Of a stretch of DNA of 21,619 bases, positions 7,410 through 15,701 are shown one piece after another (within the stretch, counting starts at the first letter, position 1; each line of letters begins with the position of its first letter). Under the pieces are notes generated by a model. That model searched no databases. It was given only the letters and a program-made list of their open reading frames with translations, and was not told the DNA's origin. The stretch is taken from assembly GCA_002396505.1 (NCBI GenBank), contig DGYA01000070.1, positions 451 through 22,069 of the forward strand, read 5' to 3'. The DNA is from Cyanobacteria bacterium UBA5018 (GTDB lineage Bacteria; Cyanobacteriota; Cyanobacteriia; PCC-6307; Cyanobiaceae). A program made the translations under genes and the position numbers.

Positions 7410-7604
7410 ATGGCTAAAAACAAGGGCGTCCGGCTCGTTATCACTCTCGAGTGCACCGAATGCCGGTCCAACCCCGCCAAGCGGTCTCCCGGTGTGTCCC
7501 GTTACACCACCGAGAAGAACCGCCGCAACACCACCGAACGGCTGGAGCTGAAGAAGTTCTGCCCCCACTGCAACAAGTCGACCGTTCACAAGGAAATCAA
7601 GTGA
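7410..7604 (+). CDS. rpmG: 50S ribosomal protein bL33
   Basis: This small 64-residue protein of the large ribosomal subunit contacts 23S rRNA near the E site. The sequence is a complete match to the bL33 pattern: MAKNKGVRLVITLECTEC, the RYTTEKNRRNTTERLELKKFCP segment (split here only for description) and a final HKEIK. Two CxxC pairs, Cys15/Cys18 (ECTEC) and Cys51/Cys54 (CPHC), form a potential zinc site of the C+ type. It is divergent from pheT (113 bp between starts). It is followed 62 bp downstream by rpsR, the standard rpmG-rpsR pairing of cyanobacteria and plastids. There is no clear Shine-Dalgarno, which is common in this group. Confidence 0.95.
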   Translation: MAKNKGVRLVITLECTECRSNPAKRSPGVSRYTTEKNRRNTTERLELKKFCPHCNKSTVHKEIK

Positions 7605-7666
7605 GCTTCCGCTCCTGATCGATCGGCTCGGCTCGTAGGCAATTTTTCTTTTCTCCACCGTTCCCC

Positions 7667-7888
7667 ATGTCCAGTTCATTTTTCAAAAAGCGTCTATCTC
7701 CGATCAAACCCGGAGATCCGATCGACTACAAGGATGTCGATCTGCTCAAGAAGTTCATCACTGAGCGGGGCAAGATTCTTCCCCGCCGCCTCACCGGCCT
7801 TACCGCCAAGCAGCAACGGGATCTCACCAACGCTGTAAAGCGTGCCCGGATCGTGGCACTGCTGCCCTTCGTTAATCCCGAAGGCTGA
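7667..7888 (+). CDS. rpsR: 30S ribosomal protein bS18
   Basis: bS18 binds bS6 and 16S rRNA in the platform of the small subunit. The 73-residue product carries the family core [19 protein letters not shown] and [17 protein letters not shown]. It ends in the conserved arginine-rich helix ([12 protein letters not shown]). Length and start are normal. It sits between rpmG and the RNB exonuclease gene, and its 3' end is overlapped by the most likely start of the latter, so the three are probably co-transcribed. Confidence 0.95.
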
Positions 7889-9944
7889 GGTTCCCCTGGC
7901 TGCGGCCTCCTTCCATCCCGGTGACCTGGTCGGCATCGTTACCGACAAGGGTCAACAGTTAGCCCTGCTGGTCTCCCTGCAGGGCTCCAAAGCGCAGCTG
8001 TTGCCGGGTTGGCAGAGCGGCGCCAGCCGGCCGCGACCGCTCTCCCTGCCGCTCAGGCAAGTGGAGTTGATCGCCCGGCTACCCGACGGCAGCTCGCCCC
8101 CGGAAGCCCCGGGGCTAGCTCCTTGGCAGTTCACGGTGGAGCAGCTGCAGGCCGCCACGCCGCCCCGGGCGGATTTGGCGGCCGCCTGGCTGTTGTTAGC
8201 GGAAGACGACACCAGCCTGTCGCTGGACGATTGGCTGGGCCTGCAGCTCTGCCAGCCCAAACCCGTACAGCTGGCCGCCGCCTGGCTATGGCTCCAGAGC
8301 GAGCAGCTGCTGTTTCGCTGGCGCCAGCAGCAGGTGTCGGCGCGTCCGCTGCCAGAACTGCGGCGGTTGCGCCTGGAGCAACGGCGCCAGCGGCTGGTGT
8401 TGGAACACCAGCGCCTCTGGCACGAACAACTGAAACAGCGCCAGCCGCTGAACCTCGAACTGCTCAGCCCAGCCCAGCGCCAGGAGATAAATCTGCTGTT
8501 GACTTGGGCCTCGGGCGATGCCGAGCAGCCCCTGCCAGCAGAGTTGCGGCGAGGTTTACAGGTGGCTGGCTGCACCGCCGACACCGGGGCGATTCGCCAT
8601 TTGTTGGTGGATCTGGGCCTGTGGGACCTGCATTGCCTGCCCTCGCTGCGAGACACCCGCTGGGAGCTGGGCTTCAGTGCCGAATTGGAGGCGGAATGCC
8701 AAAGGCTGCTGCAGGCCCATGGCCAGCCCCAGCCCGGCGATGAGCTGCGCCGCGATCTCTGCCACCAGCACCTGGTGACGATCGACGATGTCGATACCCG
8801 CGACATCGACGATGGCCTGGCCCTGGAGCAATCAGACGAGGGGCCGTTGCGCCTGTGGATTCATGTGGCCGATCCAGGCCGCCTGGTGGCCCCTGGCGAT
8901 CCCCTCGATCTGGAGGCCAGGCGACGGGCTTCCAGCCTCTATTTGAGCCGCGGCAGCCTGCCGATGTTTCCGCTGGAGTTGGCCACGGGGCCCTTCAGCC
9001 TGGTGGCAGGCCAGCGCTGCCCCGCCTGGAGCATCTGGGTGGAGTTGGCCGCCGATGGGGCGATTGCCGCCAGTGGCGTGCTGCGCAGTTGGGTAAAGCC
9101 CGCCTACCGGCTCTCCTACGACGACGCCGATGAACTGATCGACCTGGCCCCGCCTGAGGAGCGCCAGATCAGCCAAATCCACCAGCTGCTGCTCAGCCGG
9201 CGCCAGTGGCGCCTGGCCAGGGGGGCGCTGCAATTCGACCAGCCAGAGGGCCGCATCCGCGAGATAGCTGGCGAACCCACCCTGGAGATCACCGAACCGA
9301 GCCCGTCCCGCTTGATGGTGGCCGAGGCGATGATCCTGGCCGGTGCGGTGGTGGCTGAGCTCGGCGAGGCCCAGGGCCTGGCCCTGCCCTATCGCTCCCA
9401 GTTGCCGGCGGAACTGCCGCCGGCCGCAGAGCTGGCGGCCTTACCCGAGGGCCCGGTTCGCCACGCCGCCATCCGCCGTTGCCTCAGCAGGGGCTTCAGC
9501 GGCACCAGCCCCAGCCCCCACTTCAGCCTGGCCCTCGATAGCTACGTGCAGGCCACCTCGCCGATTCGGCGCTATGGCGACCTGCTGGTGCAGCGTCAAC
9601 TGGCCGCCCTGCTCTACGGCGGCGTTCCCCTCGATGCCGACCAGATGCAGCAATTGCTGCAGGAGCTGGAAAGCCCCCAGCGGCAGGTGGTTCAAATCAG
9701 CCGAGAAGACCAACGCCACTGGCAACAGGTGTGGTTCGAGCGCCATCGCGGCGAGCAGTGGCAGGGGCAATTTCTGCGCTGGTTGCGCCCCCAGGATGGA
9801 CTGGGTTTGGTGCATGCCCCCGAGCTGGCCATGGACCTGGCGGCCGATTGCCCCAGCGGCAGCCAACCTGGCGATGAACTGCTGCTGCGGGTGCAGCTGG
9901 TGGATCCGCTGCGGGACCAGCTGCGGATGCGGGCCAGCGGCTAG
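7842..9944 (+). CDS. RNB-family 3'-5' exoribonuclease (RNase II/R type)
   Basis: RNB enzymes degrade RNA processively from the 3' end and act in mRNA turnover and RNA maturation. The catalytic RNB domain is clear: [13 protein letters not shown] (about 315-327) supplies the aspartates that bind magnesium. [16 protein letters not shown] follows, and [20 protein letters not shown] (about 568-587) carries the conserved TSPIRRY signature. The N-terminal half is Q/L/R-rich and poorly conserved, with an SH3-like start ([14 protein letters not shown]) instead of obvious cold-shock domains. The start is uncertain: GTG 7842 lies 47 bp inside rpsR, and no ATG, GTG or TTG exists in frame between the rpsR stop and the conserved [11 protein letters not shown] at 7896 is the alternative. 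The last codon shares CTAG with the opposite gene. Confidence 0.88.
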
Positions 9945-11773
9945 CTGGGCTCCAGTAGCCGGCTGGCGCGAATCCAGGGCCCCCAGGGATTCAGGCAGCC
10001 GATCAAGGCGACGGTTCGGGGCAGCGCCTGGGCCTGGATCCAGCCCTCCAGACCTGGTTCGAGGGTGATTAGCGGCCAGCTGCCATCGCTACCCTCCAGC
10101 AGCCACCCCCCCTGGGGTGTCTGCAGCAGCGTGCCGCGAAATAGGCGTTCGCCCCGAGCGGCCGGCGCGGCGGTGGGATCGGCCGCTGCGCTGCCGGCCA
10201 GCTGACCCTGGCCATTGACCAGGGAGGCATCGGCCAGGGCCTGGAGCTGGCGTTGCCGCCACTGGGGGTGGTGCCATGGGGTGTCCCAGAGGGGCATGGG
10301 CCCCGCCGGGGCGATCGGATCCAGCACCAGGGCCCGCTGCAGCTGGCCTACGGGCAACTCTGCTGGCCCATGGCCCCGCTGCAGGCAGAGCGCCGCCGCC
10401 AGGCCCGCCGCCTGGCCCACATTCATCACCAGCGGTTGCAATCGCGTGGCCCCATTGGCGATGTGGCTAGTGGCGATCGCCTTGTCGGCCGCCAGCAGAT
10501 TGCAGCAGTCGGCACTGACAAGAGCGCCGTAGGGAATGCAGAAGGGGGTGCCGGTCCAACGCCCTCCCCAGCGGCAACTCTTGGCCGCCAGCGGCCAGTC
10601 GGGGCCGGGGTAGTGGTGGTCGTTGGCGTAATTGCCCACGGCGATGGCGTCATTCAACCCCAAACGCAGGGGCGCCGGGGCGATGTGGGCGCCGGGGCCC
10701 ATAGGCAGCAAATCCGCCTCCACCACCGTGCTCAGTCCCACCAGCCGACGACCCTCGCGCCAGTAGGGCATCAGCGCCAGGGGCGAACTGCCGCCCAGGG
10801 GCAGCGGTTGGCCCCGCTGGGCGGCCAGCTCTCGCTCGGGGGGATCAGGAAACACCGCGGCCCGGCGCAACCAACCGCCACTGGCCTCTGCCAGGGCATC
10901 GGCGAAGGCCAGGGAATGCTCCTGCATCTGGCGATCGAGATCAGCTGCCGCCTGGGGATCTGGGCCGAAACCCCGCTCCAGGCCCCAGTGCCAGTCATTG
11001 CCATGCAGGGGCCAATTGAGCATCACCAGGCCGCCGGGCAGACGGCCATAGGTGAGCGTTCGCTCCAGCCCAAACCGCTCGCTGGCCAGGCGGAACGGCT
11101 CTGATAGCTCGCCAGCAGCCTCGGCGCTGGACTGGCCCGGCTGGCGATGGGGCGCATCGGCCGTGAACTGGCCGATCGCCACCCAGGTGGGCGATTGCAG
11201 CGGCTGCTGGCCAAAAAAAGGCTTGCTCAGCAGCTCAGCTCTGGGTGGAGCACTGGGTTCCTGCCATTGCTCGCGGGCTTCCCAACCGAGGCGATGCTGA
11301 ACGCCATGGGCCAGCAAGTCGCCGCGATCACTGCCATCGATCACCAGCTGGGGCTCCAACCGCTGCGACTCAGCGGCCCTTTCGATCACCAGCGCGGTGA
11401 TCCGATCGGCGCTTCTCTCCAGGGCTCGCAGGCTGCAACCAGGCCACCAGCTCAATAGCGGTAGCGCCTCCAGCCATTGGCGCAACAGCCGTTCGGCGCT
11501 GGCGGGGCGGTAGCCAAAGCAGCTCACCCAGTTGTGGTCCAAACCTTGGGGTTCGCTGGCCTCCAGAGCGCGCAGGAAGGCACCCCACATGCCGCTCTGC
11601 CAGGGGCTCAGTTCGTTGCCATCCGGAGCGCAGACGCCTGCAGCACTAACCATGCCCCCCAGCCAGCCGCCTGGGGTGAGCAACAGGGTGCGCACCCCAC
11701 TGCGGGCACATTGGACTGCGGCGCAGAGGCCGCCTATGCCGCCGCCCCACACCAGCACGGGCACCTGAATCAC
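9941..11773 (-). CDS. FAD-dependent oxidoreductase (FAD_oxidored family)
   Basis: This is a putative flavoprotein oxidoreductase of unknown substrate. About ten residues in is the dinucleotide-binding motif GGGIGGLCAA, followed by GGWLGGMVSAAGV, as in the FAD_oxidored (PF12831-like) family. Further family landmarks are VIDGSDRGDLLAHG, MPYWREGRRLVG, NYANDHHYPG and the C-terminal PYGALVSADCCNLLAADKA and NGATRLQPLVMNVGQAAGL. A TTG at 11794 would add seven residues; I chose GTG 11773 because it places the Rossmann strand at the usual distance. No ATG is available nearby. It has no signal peptide. Its stop overlaps that of the RNase gene head-on, and its start faces the metG upstream region. Substrate and physiological role cannot be read from the sequence. 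Confidence 0.85.
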   Translation of the reverse strand: MIQVPVLVWGGGIGGLCAAVQCARSGVRTLLLTPGGWLGGMVSAAGVCAPDGNELSPWQSGMWGAFLRALEASEPQGLDHNWVSCFGYRPASAERLLRQWLEALPLLSWWPGCSLRALERSADRITALVIERAAESQRLEPQLVIDGSDRGDLLAHGVQHRLGWEAREQWQEPSAPPRAELLSKPFFGQQPLQSPTWVAIGQFTADAPHRQPGQSSAEAAGELSEPFRLASERFGLERTLTYGRLPGGLVMLNWPLHGNDWHWGLERGFGPDPQAAADLDRQMQEHSLAFADALAEASGGWLRRAAVFPDPPERELAAQRGQPLPLGGSSPLALMPYWREGRRLVGLSTVVEADLLPMGPGAHIAPAPLRLGLNDAIAVGNYANDHHYPGPDWPLAAKSCRWGGRWTGTPFCIPYGALVSADCCNLLAADKAIATSHIANGATRLQPLVMNVGQAAGLAAALCLQRGHGPAELPVGQLQRALVLDPIAPAGPMPLWDTPWHHPQWRQRQLQALADASLVNGQGQLAGSAAADPTAAPAARGERLFRGTLLQTPQGGWLLEGSDGSWPLITLEPGLEGWIQAQALPRTVALIGCLNPWGPWIRASRLLEPS

Positions 11774-11852
11774 TGCGGAGGAGGCCTGGGGCAAGGTTTA
11801 GGCAATCTGGAAGGTAACAGGCTGGAATGGCCTGGATCGCTAAGCTCTGCCC

Positions 11853-12245
11853 ATGGCCGAGGTCGCTTCGGCGGCGCAGACTGCCAGCGGCGGTCTGCCT
11901 GGAGTGCTCAGCCAGGAGAACCTCAGTTCCCCGATTCAGCCGGAAGAACTGCGTCAGCAGATGCGCTCAGCTCTGCTAGGGCGCTGGAAAACTCCCCAGC
12001 AGCAGCCTCAGCCCAGCTGTGCATCAAGCTGTCCACCATCCAGGCCATCCCAGTGGCCATCTGCTTGGCCATCCCAATGGCCATCCCCCGGGCCAACCCA
12101 GTGGCCCATAACCCGGCCATCTCGCTGGCCAGCCCAAAGACATTTGCCTTGGCCTAGGCCGGATGGTATTCACCCTCACCACGCCCCTCTACTACGTCAA
12201 CGATCGCGCCCACCTCGGCAGCGCTTACACCACCCTGGCCTGTGA
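11853..12245 (+). CDS. Possible small hypothetical ORF through a 12-bp repeat
   Basis: I do not recognise this 130-codon frame. The first ~45 residues (MAEVASAAQTASGG... to ...RQQMRSALLGRW) have composition and third-position GC like neighbouring genes. From about residue 62 it runs through the 12-bp tandem repeat as PSQW/PSAW-type tetrapeptides. It then overlaps metG by 83 bp in another frame, which no real gene would need. Either it is a small gene whose 3' end was altered by repeat growth, or it is a chance frame. A minus-strand frame (11923-12120) covers the same bases. Confidence 0.25.
   Translation: MAEVASAAQTASGGLPGVLSQENLSSPIQPEELRQQMRSALLGRWKTPQQQPQPSCASSCPPSRPSQWPSAWPSQWPSPGPTQWPITRPSRWPAQRHLPWPRPDGIHPHHAPLLRQRSRPPRQRLHHPGL
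12047..12130. repeat. 12-bp tandem repeat upstream of metG
   Basis: Seven adjacent 12-bp units of the form ATCCCANTGGCC lie at 12047, 12059, 12071, 12083, 12095, 12107 and 12119, with partial units on each side. The array ends about 32 bp before the metG start codon. Since 12 is a multiple of three, each reading frame becomes a four-residue repeat, so open frames here are weak evidence for genes. Confidence 0.85.
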
Positions 12246-13704
12246 CGCGATCGCCCGCCAGCGGCGGCTCTGCGGCGAATCGGTGCTGTTCATCACCGGC
12301 TGCGACGAGCATGGCCAGAAGATTCAACGCACGGCGGAGGCAGCCGGTCTCTCCCCCCAGGCCCATTGCGATGCCATCAGCGAAGGCTATCGCCAGCTAT
12401 GGCAGAGCTGGCAGATAAGCAACGACCGCTTCATTCGCACCACCGATCCGCGTCATCGCAGCATTGTTGAACAGTTTTTTGCGCGGGTTGAGGCGAATGG
12501 AGATGTGATTGAAGGCAGGCAGCAGGGCTGGTACTGCGTGGCCTGCGAGGAATTCAAAGATGATCCCCACGAGGCTCAAGATCCTGAATGCCCCCTGCAT
12601 CGCCGGCCGCTGGAGTGGCGCGATGAGCTCAATTTATTTTTTAAATTGTCGCGCTATCAGCAACAAATTGAGCAACTTATACGCCAAGATGGATTCATCC
12701 AGCCTCAGAATCGTCGTCGCGAGGTGGAAAATTTCGTGGCCCAGGGCCTGCGAGATTTCTCGATTTCCCGGGTGAATTTACCCTGGGGAATTGGCGTGCC
12801 AGGCCATAGCGGCCATACCTTTTATGTGTGGTTTGACGCCCTGCTGGGCTACCTCACCGCCCTGCTGGAGCCAGGCGATGAACCGGATCTGCAACTGGTG
12901 AGCGAGCGCGGCTGGCCCGCCAGTTTGCATGTGATCGGCAAGGACATCCTGCGCTTTCACGCCGTCTACTGGCCGGCGATGCTGCTCTCCGCCGGCCTAC
13001 CCTTGCCCAAGCGGGTATTTGGCCATGGCTTTCTCACCCGGGAAGGCCAGAAGATGGGCAAGTCGATCGGCAATGTGCTCGACCCCCAGCAGCTGCTTGA
13101 TAAATGTGGTCGCGATGCAGTGCGTTGGTATCTGCTCAGGGATATTCCCTTCGGGGACGACGGCGACTTCCAACAGCAGCGCTTCACCGATCTGGTCAAC
13201 AACGACTTGGCAAATACAATCGGCAACCTGCTAAACCGCACCAGTTCGATGGCCCGGCGCTGGTTCGACGATGCCGTGCCGCCAGCCGGTGGGGCCGAGG
13301 CCAGCTCCCACCCCCTGGCGGCGGCGGCGCTACAGGCCCAGGGGCTGTCGGAGCAGGCCTGGGAGCGGCTGGATTTGCGGGCCGCCGCCGAGGCTGCCCT
13401 GCAGCTGGCGATCACCGCCAACGGTTTTCTCAACGACCAGGCCCCCTGGAAGTTGATCAAGCAGGAAGACCAGCAAGCCCAGGTGGCGGCGGATCTCTAT
13501 GCGGTGCTGGAAGCGGCCAGGCAGGTGGCGGTGCTGCTGGCACCGCTGGTGCCCGAACTGTCCGCCCGCATGCTGGCTCAGCTGTCCCAGGTTGGCGAAC
13601 CTTGCTGGCCTGCTGCCCTGCGCTGGGGGCTGTTGCAACCCGGTCTCGGCCTACCCGAGCCCCAGCCGGTGATGGCCAGGCTTGAGCTCGATGCTCCCCT
13701 CTAG
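12163..13704 (+). CDS. metG: Methionine-tRNA ligase
   Basis: MetG charges both initiator and elongator tRNA-Met. The 513-residue class I synthetase starts MVFTLTTPLYYVNDRAHLGS, which contains the HIGH-type motif as HLGS (17-20). A zinc knuckle of the C-x2-C...C-x2-H kind is seen at Cys125, Cys128, Cys143 and His146. The second signature is KMGKS (297-301) in place of canonical KMSKS. The anticodon-binding helical domain follows (about 340-500), with LNRTSSMARRW. There is no C-terminal EMAP-II tRNA-binding domain, giving the short form. The start is fixed by the family N-terminus. It overlaps lptC by 14 bp, so the two should be translated from one message. A short AT-rich patch lies at about 12630-12700. 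Confidence 0.95.
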   Translation: MVFTLTTPLYYVNDRAHLGSAYTTLACDAIARQRRLCGESVLFITGCDEHGQKIQRTAEAAGLSPQAHCDAISEGYRQLWQSWQISNDRFIRTTDPRHRSIVEQFFARVEANGDVIEGRQQGWYCVACEEFKDDPHEAQDPECPLHRRPLEWRDELNLFFKLSRYQQQIEQLIRQDGFIQPQNRRREVENFVAQGLRDFSISRVNLPWGIGVPGHSGHTFYVWFDALLGYLTALLEPGDEPDLQLVSERGWPASLHVIGKDILRFHAVYWPAMLLSAGLPLPKRVFGHGFLTREGQKMGKSIGNVLDPQQLLDKCGRDAVRWYLLRDIPFGDDGDFQQQRFTDLVNNDLANTIGNLLNRTSSMARRWFDDAVPPAGGAEASSHPLAAAALQAQGLSEQAWERLDLRAAAEAALQLAITANGFLNDQAPWKLIKQEDQQAQVAADLYAVLEAARQVAVLLAPLVPELSARMLAQLSQVGEPCWPAALRWGLLQPGLGLPEPQPVMARLELDAPL

Positions 13705-14920
13705 GCGTCGCTGGGCTGAGGGGCTGGGGCCAGCAAGGCTGGGGTCAGCAGGGCCGGCCATATGCGCTCTTGTTGCCTTCGGGGTGATCGGCCTCGCCCT
13801 GGGTGGCTGCAACAGCAGGCCAGCGCCGGAGGAGACGGTGCAGCCCTTTGTGTTCAAAGCGCTGAATCTGCGCCAGCAGGATGGCCTGGGCCGGCCGGCC
13901 TGGCAGATCACCAGCCCGGAAGCCCGCTATGACAGCAGTCGTCGCGTCGCCCAGGCCCGCCAGATCAGCGGCACCATCTACGCGGCCGGCAAGCCGCTGT
14001 ATCGACTCACGGCCAGCAGTGGCATCGTGCTCAATGACGGGGAGCTAATCCAGCTAGAGGGGATAGCCCGCTTGGTTCGCCTTGGCCCCCGGCCCCTGGA
14101 GCTGGAAACCCGTCGGCTGCGCTGGTTTCCCCGTAAGCAGCGCATGGAACTAGACCTGCGCCCGCGGGCCAGCCAGGCAGAGCTGCAGCTCAGTGCCGAT
14201 CAAGCTCTGATCCTGCTCGATCAAGACAAGGTCGAATTGCGGGGCAACCCCCTGCTGCTGCTGCGTCCCGAGCCCAAGCAACCCCAATCGGCTCGCTTGG
14301 AACTACGGGTGGCCAAGGCCGACTGGTGGCTGAACAGCGGCGAACTACAGGCGCCAGGCCCCGTGCGCGCCCAGCGGCGGCTGGCGGCCGCTCAACCGCC
14401 CCAGACGCTCACCTCGCCCCTGTTGCAGGGCAACACCCTGAGGCAGCAGCTGGTCTTAGCGGCTCCGGTGCGCTTCCTAGACCCCCAGCACAAAGCCGAG
14501 CTGCTGGCTGGCGAAACTGAAATCGACCTGCGGCGCCAGCTGGTCCATTCCAGCCGTCCCTTCCAGGGCCGAGTGAACCAATTACAGCTGGCCGGCGAGA
14601 GTTTCGAGCTGCGCAACGACCAGACCCTGGCGGTGATCGACAAGGGCTGTGATTTGCGCCAGCCCGGCGAACAGCTGCGCTCCCAGCGCTGTCAATGGAA
14701 TTGGACCACCCAGGCGATCGAGGCCAGCGGCCAGGTGAGCCTCAGCCGGCGGGCCAATAACCAACTGACCAGGGCTGAACAGCTGAAGGGTCAGCTCGGC
14801 GCCGATGGTTTGGCGGTGTTCACCAGTCCTGCCAGCAGGGTGCACACCCAGCTGCAGCTGCCCCCCTCCGGCGCCAAGCCGGTTAAGCGGCAGGCCGCCA
14901 AGCCAGTAATCGAGCTCTGA
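13691..14920 (+). CDS. lptC: LptC-like lipoprotein, LPS transport
   Basis: LptC proteins are membrane-anchored OstA/LptA-fold proteins that pass lipopolysaccharide from the inner-membrane LptBFG transporter towards LptA and LptD. The 409-residue product begins with a basic N-terminus. A hydrophobic stretch ends in a lipobox, LALGGC, with Cys40 as the likely lipidated residue. The rest is a beta-rich repeat region with LETRRLRWFP and repeated RAEQLxGQLGADG-type segments typical of OstA-like folds. The long form, around twice the E. coli LptC, matches cyanobacterial members. ATG 13691 is preferred over TTG 13682; it overlaps the metG stop by 14 bp. Its 3' end overlaps the convergent CCB2/4-like gene by 38 bp. 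The symbol is by family resemblance. Confidence 0.75.
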   Translation: MLPSRRRWAEGLGPARLGSAGPAICALVAFGVIGLALGGCNSRPAPEETVQPFVFKALNLRQQDGLGRPAWQITSPEARYDSSRRVAQARQISGTIYAAGKPLYRLTASSGIVLNDGELIQLEGIARLVRLGPRPLELETRRLRWFPRKQRMELDLRPRASQAELQLSADQALILLDQDKVELRGNPLLLLRPEPKQPQSARLELRVAKADWWLNSGELQAPGPVRAQRRLAAAQPPQTLTSPLLQGNTLRQQLVLAAPVRFLDPQHKAELLAGETEIDLRRQLVHSSRPFQGRVNQLQLAGESFELRNDQTLAVIDKGCDLRQPGEQLRSQRCQWNWTTQAIEASGQVSLSRRANNQLTRAEQLKGQLGADGLAVFTSPASRVHTQLQLPPSGAKPVKRQAAKPVIEL

Positions 14921-15515
14921 GCCTCTGGGCCCAGCCCTCCAGCCAGAGCAGATCACTGCGGCTGAAGCAACGGGCTGACCAGCCGCCCACCACCAGCCAG
15001 CCCTCCTGGCCCAGGGGGTGAACCACCACCGCCGGCAATCCCGCCAGTAAGCCATCAAACTCGGCGCGGGCCGGATAGAGGCTCAGATCCACCAGCGAGA
15101 TGGTTTTGCCACTGGCCCGGGCCCGCTGGCAGAGGGCCCCTGGCGCAAAGGACCCCTCGGCCAACAGGCCGCGGCGCAGCAGCTGCTGGTCGTGCCAGAT
15201 CACCACCAGGCAGGCGGCGGCGGTGGCGGTGAGCAGCAACTGACTACCCCAACCCAGTTCTTCCGCCAGTTCAGGCGGCAGGTCGGGCTGCAACTCCAGG
15301 CCCTCGCGCCCCTCCAGGGCCACCCGGGCAGCGGCCTCTGGCACCGCCCGGGTCCAGAGGGCAGCCACCAGCATCAGGGCCACCGCCAGGAATCCGGCGA
15401 GCACACTGGCTCTTTCCAGGGGCGGCTCCAGTCGGGGTGCCGTGAACTGGTTCACCACCACCAGCAGCAGGGCGCCAATGCCCACCCCCAGTGCCAGCCG
15501 AGCTGGCCAAGGCAT
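14883..15515 (-). CDS. CCB2/CCB4-like cofactor assembly of complex C (cytochrome b6f) protein
   Basis: CCB2/CCB4 proteins help attach heme c-i to cytochrome b6 in the thylakoid membrane. The 210-residue product has a first membrane segment (about 7-21, LGVGIGALLLVVVNQF), then TAPRLEPPLERASVLAGF leading into a second segment (about 41-54). A conserved ARVALEGREGLELQPDLP stretch follows, then LGWGSQLLLTATAAACLVVI. This order resembles the CCB2_CCB4 (DUF2930) family as I know it. ATG 15515 is chosen; GTG 15560 would add 15 residues and neither has a Shine-Dalgarno. It is convergent with lptC (38-bp overlap) and divergent from the Psb32-like gene. The family call is by motif order from memory. 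Confidence 0.7.
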   Translation of the reverse strand: MPWPARLALGVGIGALLLVVVNQFTAPRLEPPLERASVLAGFLAVALMLVAALWTRAVPEAAARVALEGREGLELQPDLPPELAEELGWGSQLLLTATAAACLVVIWHDQQLLRRGLLAEGSFAPGALCQRARASGKTISLVDLSLYPARAEFDGLLAGLPAVVVHPLGQEGWLVVGGWSARCFSRSDLLWLEGWAQRLRARLLAWRPAA

Positions 15516-15613
15516 ATCCACAGGCGACAGGGCCGCGTTCAGGCGGCAAACTAGAGCCACCTAAGGGGTGGGCTGTTGATTTCTCCTGTCCGTAAACCAG
15601 CGGCCAAACCCTC

Positions 15614-15666
15614 GGCTTTGCCGGTCTCATTGACTTTGCCGGTCTCATTGGCTTTGCCGGCCCAAC
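15614..15666. repeat. 18-bp tandem repeat upstream of the Psb32-like gene
   Basis: Units at 15614-15631 and 15632-15649 differ at one base (core CTTTGCCGGTCTCATT). A third partial unit runs from 15650. The array lies between the divergent CCB2/4-like and Psb32-like starts. It is also in frame with the latter if a TTG start at 15576 were used, where it would encode LPVSL(T/A) repeats. Confidence 0.85.
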
Positions 15667-15701
15667 AGGCTGGGTCAAGAAAAATTGGTGCTATTGGGAA
15701 A

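Noticed and set aside
8009..8743. 244-codon and other long frames within the RNase, FAD and pxcA genes
   Set aside because: They are other-frame shadows caused by high GC. The true frames carry clear family motifs.
11923..12120. 65-codon - strand frame with MAxGMA repeats
   Set aside because: The N-terminal part is simply the 12-bp repeat read in reverse. The remainder is short and unsupported, and it competes with a + strand frame over the same bases.
11477..12157. 226-codon + strand frame ending just before metG
   Set aside because: Its first half is antisense to the FAD oxidoreductase and its tail exists because the 12-bp repeat keeps all frames open.
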